Shown here piece by piece: positions 6,573 through 10,265 of a stretch of DNA of 10,265 nt; within the stretch, counting starts at the first letter, position 1; each line of letters begins with the position of its first letter. The notes under the pieces were generated by a model. That model saw nothing but the letters and a program-made list of their open reading frames with translations, had not been told where the DNA came from and searched no databases. Source of the DNA: Chloroflexota bacterium (lineage in GTDB: Bacteria; Chloroflexota; Limnocylindria; QHBO01); NCBI GenBank assembly GCA_005879815.1, contig VBKA01000050.1:1-10265 (forward strand). The letters are read 5' to 3'. The position numbers and the translations under genes were made by a program.

Positions 6573-8081
6573 CTAGGCCTTCTCCGTCACGCGGTACTCG
6601 AGGTAGCGACCGGTCAGCAGCCGCGTCTGCGCATCGAGCGCTGGCAGGTTGCTGAACAGGATGCCGATGATAGGCAGCCCGATCCATTGCACGTAGCTGA
6701 CGAGCCTCGGGAACCACCCCCAGGAGGCCGGCCGTCGAGGGACGATCGAGTTCTCGATGAAGATCATCACGGCCAGCGCCAGCAATGCCGTGCTCAGCAT
6801 GGTGCTGGCGTAGATCGGCAGGTTCTGGCCCAGGATGGTCTGCCCGAAGGCCGGGTTCAGGATCAGCGGGATCAACGCGCCAAAGGTGATGACGAACGGC
6901 CCGATGGCCCAGCTGATGTGCTCCCAGAACAGGTTGAGGACCCGCCACACGCGGGAAAGGAGCGGGATCTCCGAATGGCGGATGGCGTTCTGCACCACGT
7001 ACGGGATGTCCGTCACGCCCCACGCCCAGCGGCGGGCCTGGATGTACTGGGTCATCATCGAGCGCCAATACGAGCGCGCGCGGACCGCGTCGCCATAGAT
7101 AGGGATGAACAGGGGGACCGCGCGGAATCGGTCGCCGTAGGTGAAGTAGCTCTTCCAGTAGAAGCGGCTGTCCTCCGGAATGGCGTCGGTGGCCCAGTAG
7201 CCCACCTCGTGGACCATCTTCAGCGTGGTCGAATAGCTCGAGAACGAGATGAGCTTCTCCGGCATCACGCTGCGCCACAGCTGCAGCTGGGTCAGCATCG
7301 CGGCGAAGAGGCGCAGCAGGACAGGCGCCTCCCAGATGTTGTTGTGGAAGAACGGGATCGGCTGGTAGAGCTGGGTGTCCCGGTTCTCATCGCTCAGGTG
7401 TACCCAGGCCAGGTAGTTGAAGTACTGGGGATGGACGCGGAAGTCCGCGTCGAGGTCGGTGATCAGGATGCGTGAGGCATCCATGCCGCGCTCGCGGACC
7501 AGGAGCCGATACAGGTAGCGGCCGCCCCAGGCCATCGCGCTGCTCTTGCCGATCACGATTCCCGGCTCGAGCGGATCCAGGATATGGATGAATTCGGCGA
7601 ACGACTTGCGGAACTCCTTGCGCAGGGTCTGGACGTTGGCGATCCCCTCCGCATCCGACTCGCGGGTGATGATCGCGCAGATCTTGCGCTCCGTTGGCCA
7701 CGCGGCGTCCGCGAGCGCGCGAACCGTGTTGCGCAGCTTGTCGAGGGGCTCGGTGTAGGTGGGGATGAGAGCCAGCTGGATCAGCTCGCCAACGGCCGGT
7801 GCGCCGACCCCTGGCGGCTCGACACTCTCCAGCCGCGCGTTCCAGTCGGTCGCCAGCACTCGGCGCACTCGTCGAAAGCCGATCACCACCGTGACGCCCA
7901 ACCACAGGGAGCGGCAGAGCATGTAGAAGTCGAATGTCAGGACGAAATAGGCAACCAGCCACGGATTGCTGAAGCTGAGCCAGATGGGGCCCAGGATGAT
8001 GGCCCAGCTGATGAGCCCCGGCACCATCTCCAGCACACGCTGGAGCCAGCGGTACCGATCGACCTGCGCATCCTCGACCAT
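6573..8081 (-). CDS. Membrane-bound family 2 glycosyltransferase
   Basis: This is a probable processive or lipid-linked sugar transferase of the inner membrane, using a nucleotide-sugar donor. The 502-residue protein has two hydrophobic N-terminal segments (about 20-36 and 42-70) and a cytoplasmic GT-A type domain. Its GT2 motifs are LIPTYTEP (105-112), DLDAD at 209-213 (the DxD metal/UDP site), PED at 302-304 as the likely base motif, and QARRW at 348-352, the Q/RxxRW motif of cellulose and hyaluronan synthase-like enzymes. Three or more C-terminal membrane segments follow (about 386-408, 425-442 and 463-480). The ATG at 8081 has GGAAGG upstream. No PilZ domain is seen. The donor, acceptor and product cannot be read from the sequence. 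The gene lies 48 bases after ilvE and 3 bases before the unknown membrane protein, with no polysaccharide export genes in view. Confidence 0.87.
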   Translation of the reverse strand: MVEDAQVDRYRWLQRVLEMVPGLISWAIILGPIWLSFSNPWLVAYFVLTFDFYMLCRSLWLGVTVVIGFRRVRRVLATDWNARLESVEPPGVGAPAVGELIQLALIPTYTEPLDKLRNTVRALADAAWPTERKICAIITRESDAEGIANVQTLRKEFRKSFAEFIHILDPLEPGIVIGKSSAMAWGGRYLYRLLVRERGMDASRILITDLDADFRVHPQYFNYLAWVHLSDENRDTQLYQPIPFFHNNIWEAPVLLRLFAAMLTQLQLWRSVMPEKLISFSSYSTTLKMVHEVGYWATDAIPEDSRFYWKSYFTYGDRFRAVPLFIPIYGDAVRARSYWRSMMTQYIQARRWAWGVTDIPYVVQNAIRHSEIPLLSRVWRVLNLFWEHISWAIGPFVITFGALIPLILNPAFGQTILGQNLPIYASTMLSTALLALAVMIFIENSIVPRRPASWGWFPRLVSYVQWIGLPIIGILFSNLPALDAQTRLLTGRYLEYRVTEKA

Positions 8082-8129
8082 GAGCCTTCCACCGGTCGGG
8101 CGGCCCCGGCCGGACCCGCGCCCGTCTCC

Positions 8130-9089
8130 CTAGTAGATGGGTGTCAGCCAGGAATGGTAGGCGTCGAGCCTCCCGCGCACCGCCTCGAAGTACGTGCGTG
8201 ATAGACGAGTCGTGATCGGGCCGGGCCGTCCATCGCTCACCAGCCGTCGATCGATCTCCACCACGGCCGAGACCTGGGCACCAGTGCCGCACAGGAACAC
8301 CTCATTGGCGTTGTACAGCTCGGTGCGATCGATCGAGCGCTGGATCACCGGGATCCCCAGGTCGCCGGCCACGTCCAGGAGGCGGGCACGCGTGATCCCT
8401 TCCAGCACGTTATCGGTGACCGCGGGCGTGATCATCGTCCCGTCGCGCACTATGAACAGGTTCTCGGCGCTCCCCTCGCTGACATGGCCGTCCTGCGTCA
8501 GCACGATCGCCTCGTCGAATCCGTTCAGCTGCGCCTCGCTCTTGGCGAGCGCCGAGTTCACGTAGGCCCCCGTGATCTTGCCGCGCGCCGGGATGGCGTT
8601 GTCATCGGTCCGTCGCCAGCTGCTCACCTGGGCCCGGACGCCGGATTCCGTATCGATGTACTTGCCGAACGGGATAGCGAACATCGTGAAATCGGCGTCG
8701 AGGTTGTGCAGCCGGACGCCGATGAGCTCGCTCGACTTGTAGATGAGCGGCCGGACGTAGGTGTCCTCCTGCAACCCATCGCGTCGCAGGAGCTCGACCG
8801 TGAAGTCCGCCATCTGCTCGGGCGTGTATGGGACCTGCATGTAGAGCAGGGAGGCAGAGCGAACGATCCGTGCGAAGTGGGGCACCAGGTCGAGGGCGTA
8901 CAGCTGCTTGGCGTCGGCGTTCCAGTAGGCGCGGATGCCTTCGAAGACCGCCGTACCGTAGTTGAGCGCGTGGGTCATGACGCTGACGTTTGCGTCGCGA
9001 AGCGGAACGAACCCACCGCGGAAAAAGGCCCACAGGTCGGTCGTCAGATCGGTCACGACAGGGGGCGTCGAGGTGGCCTGCTTCAGCAA
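8130..9089 (-). CDS. ilvE: Branched-chain amino acid aminotransferase
   Basis: This PLP enzyme of fold class IV transfers the amino group between glutamate and the 2-oxo acids of Val, Leu and Ile, the last step of their synthesis. From the TTG start it has 319 residues, near the usual 300-310. Features seen: VMTHALNYGTAVFEGIRAYW near 37-56, typical of the N-terminal small domain; Arg in YVRPLIYKSS; a probable Schiff-base lysine K171 in ARGKITGAYVNS; and VSEGSAENLF near 204-212, with the conserved glutamate that contacts the PLP pyridine nitrogen. The C-terminal EVFLCGTGAQVSAV block is also typical. The TTG at 9089 is chosen because GAGGAG ends exactly 6 bases before it. The in-frame GTG at 9161 would add 24 unconserved residues and would swallow a promoter-like TATACT. 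D-amino acid transaminases share the fold, but the YGTAVFEGIRAY motif favours IlvE. Confidence 0.93.
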   Translation of the reverse strand: MLKQATSTPPVVTDLTTDLWAFFRGGFVPLRDANVSVMTHALNYGTAVFEGIRAYWNADAKQLYALDLVPHFARIVRSASLLYMQVPYTPEQMADFTVELLRRDGLQEDTYVRPLIYKSSELIGVRLHNLDADFTMFAIPFGKYIDTESGVRAQVSSWRRTDDNAIPARGKITGAYVNSALAKSEAQLNGFDEAIVLTQDGHVSEGSAENLFIVRDGTMITPAVTDNVLEGITRARLLDVAGDLGIPVIQRSIDRTELYNANEVFLCGTGAQVSAVVEIDRRLVSDGRPGPITTRLSRTYFEAVRGRLDAYHSWLTPIY

Positions 9090-9095
9090 GGTGCA

Positions 9096-9101
9096 CTCCT
9101 C
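9096..9101 (-). promoter_or_regulatory. Shine-Dalgarno site deciding the ilvE TTG start
   Basis: Minus-strand GAGGAG lies 6 bases upstream of TTG (9089-9087). It is the best ribosome binding site near this gene, and no ATG or GTG in the ilvE frame follows at a usable distance, so it fixes the start to a TTG codon. Confidence 0.75.
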
Positions 9102-9150
9102 ATGGGCCGGGTCCGCGCGGTGCACGCGGGCCAGCAAAGGCGGCCGCCAC

Positions 9151-9156
9151 AGTATA
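9151..9156 (-). promoter_or_regulatory. Possible -10 box for ilvE
   Basis: TATACT on the minus strand matches five of six -10 consensus bases in the gap between the antiporter gene and ilvE. It is about 60 bases ahead of the TTG start. No convincing -35 hexamer is present 16-18 bases upstream, so the call is tentative. Confidence 0.35.
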
Positions 9157-9203
9157 GCCACTGCAAGTTCCGAGCCCGCCCCGGGGACGGGGACCTTGCG
9201 GAA

Positions 9204-10265
9204 TCAGTGGGCTGCCCCCACCGGCGCCTGCAGGGTGAGCGCCGCGAAGATGTAGATGACGTAGATGGGACCGCCGAGGAGGAGCGTCCAGGCGCTCAGC
9301 CGCCCGGCCCGCTGCATCATTCCGAAGATCAGCGCCGTGGCCAGGAAGGCGGCGCCGGCGGAGGCGAACGAAAGGGCGCTGGCCGCCCCAAAGGTCCACT
9401 CGGTGAAGGCGATACCCAGCACCGTGGGGATGCAGCTCTGGAAGACCATCGCACCGGTGATGTTGCCCATCGCCAGCGTGTCCTTGCCGGACCCGACCCA
9501 GAGCAGCGAGTTGAACTTCTCGGGTAGCTCGGTCGCGATTGGCGCGATGACCAGCGCCAGGATTCGCGGGTCGAGACCGACCGTCTGCGAGAGATGCTCG
9601 ACCGCGCCAACGAAGATCTGCGCCCCGGCGATGATCGCCGCCAACGCGATCATCACCTGTGTGACGATCACGCGTAGACGGGGCACGGGCACCTCCGCGT
9701 CGGCGTCGTCGTGCGCGCCCGGGAGCAGCTCGACGTCGAGCTCCGAACGGCCCAGCTCGCCGAGGCGGCTCAGGTGCAGGCGGTTCAGGTCGGCCGGATC
9801 GGTCTCCGCGGGCTCGTCGGTGAAGTGGGCACGCACGTAGACCGCGTAGCACACCAGCAGGGCAGCCGCCACCGGCCACTTGAGCCAATGGACCGATGCC
9901 GGCAGGAAGGCCGCGCCGATGGCCACCGCGTAGGCGACGAGGAAGAACAGGACGTCGCGGCCCAGCACCCCCACGCTCACCCGCAGGTCCGTCCCCCGCC
10001 GTCCACGACGGGCCAGGATGATGACGCCGGCGCCGGTGACGAACATCGCCAGCGTGGATAGCATGAAGGGCGCCCCCAAGATGGCGCCGACGCCCACCTC
10101 GGCGGAGTTGCCGGGATCGCCGCCGAGCACGATCGGTCCCACGATGGCGATGACCGGGATCAGGGTCTCCGGCATCGCGGTGGCCACCGCTGCCAGGACG
10201 CTGCCGACTGCCCCTTCGGCCAGGTTCAGCTTATGGCCGAACCACTCGATCCCATTGGTGAATAG
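9204..10265 (-). CDS. Sodium/calcium exchanger-family membrane protein (5' end outside window)
   Basis: This is probably a cation/Ca2+ antiporter of the Ca2+:cation superfamily in the cytoplasmic membrane. At least 353 residues are present, and the frame is open through the window edge at 10265. The family's two inverted alpha-repeats are visible. The first is GAVGSVLAAVATAMPETLIP (about 18-37), with glutamate in MPET, followed by GAILGAPFMLSTLAMF. The second is LVIAPIATELPEKFNSLLW (238-256), with glutamate in ELPE, followed by GNITGAMVFQS (267-277). These glutamates match the cation-binding positions of NCX proteins. A hydrophilic loop (about 146-195, Asp/Glu/Leu-rich) separates the halves. 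At least eight hydrophobic stretches are visible. The GTG at 10187 is not the true start, because family-like sequence (NGIEWFGHKLNLAEGAVGSV) continues upstream of it. The gene ends 114 bases before ilvE. Ion specificity cannot be assigned. Confidence 0.87.
   Translation of the reverse strand, partial: LFTNGIEWFGHKLNLAEGAVGSVLAAVATAMPETLIPVIAIVGPIVLGGDPGNSAEVGVGAILGAPFMLSTLAMFVTGAGVIILARRGRRGTDLRVSVGVLGRDVLFFLVAYAVAIGAAFLPASVHWLKWPVAAALLVCYAVYVRAHFTDEPAETDPADLNRLHLSRLGELGRSELDVELLPGAHDDADAEVPVPRLRVIVTQVMIALAAIIAGAQIFVGAVEHLSQTVGLDPRILALVIAPIATELPEKFNSLLWVGSGKDTLAMGNITGAMVFQSCIPTVLGIAFTEWTFGAASALSFASAGAAFLATALIFGMMQRAGRLSAWTLLLGGPIYVIYIFAALTLQAPVGAAH

Noticed and set aside
6324..7475. 383-codon plus-strand open frame
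   Set aside because: Antisense to the GT2 enzyme and the PH-like protein. Asp/Gln/Arg-rich shadow with no domain signal.
8082..8129. Terminator or promoter in the 48-base gap between ilvE and the glycosyltransferase gene
   Set aside because: The gap is GC-rich with only weak self-pairing, no T-run and no -35/-10 pair. Only the GGAAGG ribosome site is supportable.
9170..9203. Terminator after the antiporter gene
   Set aside because: CCCCG and CGGGG could form a short hairpin, but no T-run follows and the loop is cramped.
1..10265. tRNA or rRNA genes, CRISPR arrays, insertion sequences, prophage or defence genes
   Set aside because: None seen. There are no repeat-spacer patterns, transposase motifs or terminal inverted repeats, and apart from the T-box leader the window is filled with conserved housekeeping-type genes.

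Overview
The window is a GC-rich bacterial chromosome segment in which every supportable gene lies on the minus strand, so transcription runs from position 10265 down to 1. Codon choice is strongly biased to G/C, non-ATG starts are common, and neighbours overlap or sit a few bases apart. The IleS protein type, the lspA-rluD-gmk order and a T-box leader fit a high-GC Chloroflexota lineage best. A deep-branching actinobacterium is possible. This taxonomic guess is an inference from family resemblance, not from a search.

Upstream half (10265 to 5409): a Ca2+/Na+ antiporter-like membrane protein cut by the window edge (9204-10265), a class IV branched-chain aminotransferase, IlvE (8130-9089, TTG start), a membrane-bound family 2 glycosyltransferase (6573-8081) and an unrecognised membrane protein with a possible bacterial PH-like domain (5409-6569). 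The last two are 3 bases apart and almost certainly co-transcribed.

Downstream half (5408 to 1): a sigma70-like promoter starts directly after the stop codon of the unknown membrane protein. It drives a roughly 360-nt leader that reads clearly as a transcriptional T-box riboswitch. The leader has a Stem I distal loop, a candidate ATC (Ile) specifier, a Stem III hairpin, an antiterminator with a UGGU bulge matching an ACCA tRNA end, and a competing terminator. It controls ileS, followed by lspA (signal peptidase II), an rluD-type pseudouridine synthase and the start of gmk (guanylate kinase, cut by the window edge). lspA/rluD and rluD/gmk overlap by 4 bases (TTGA and GTGA), so this looks like one translationally coupled operon.

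The most notable anomaly is that ileS is broken. The reading frame changes near 3213-3216, immediately before the KMSKS-type loop. The spacing to that loop implies that about 10 or 13 bases are missing, rather than one. Either this is a real lesion in a gene that should be essential, with a second IleS elsewhere, or it is an assembly defect. The T-box upstream looks fully intact. IlvE, which makes isoleucine, lies about 3 kb upstream of the isoleucine-sensing T-box, but nothing shows that the two are co-regulated.
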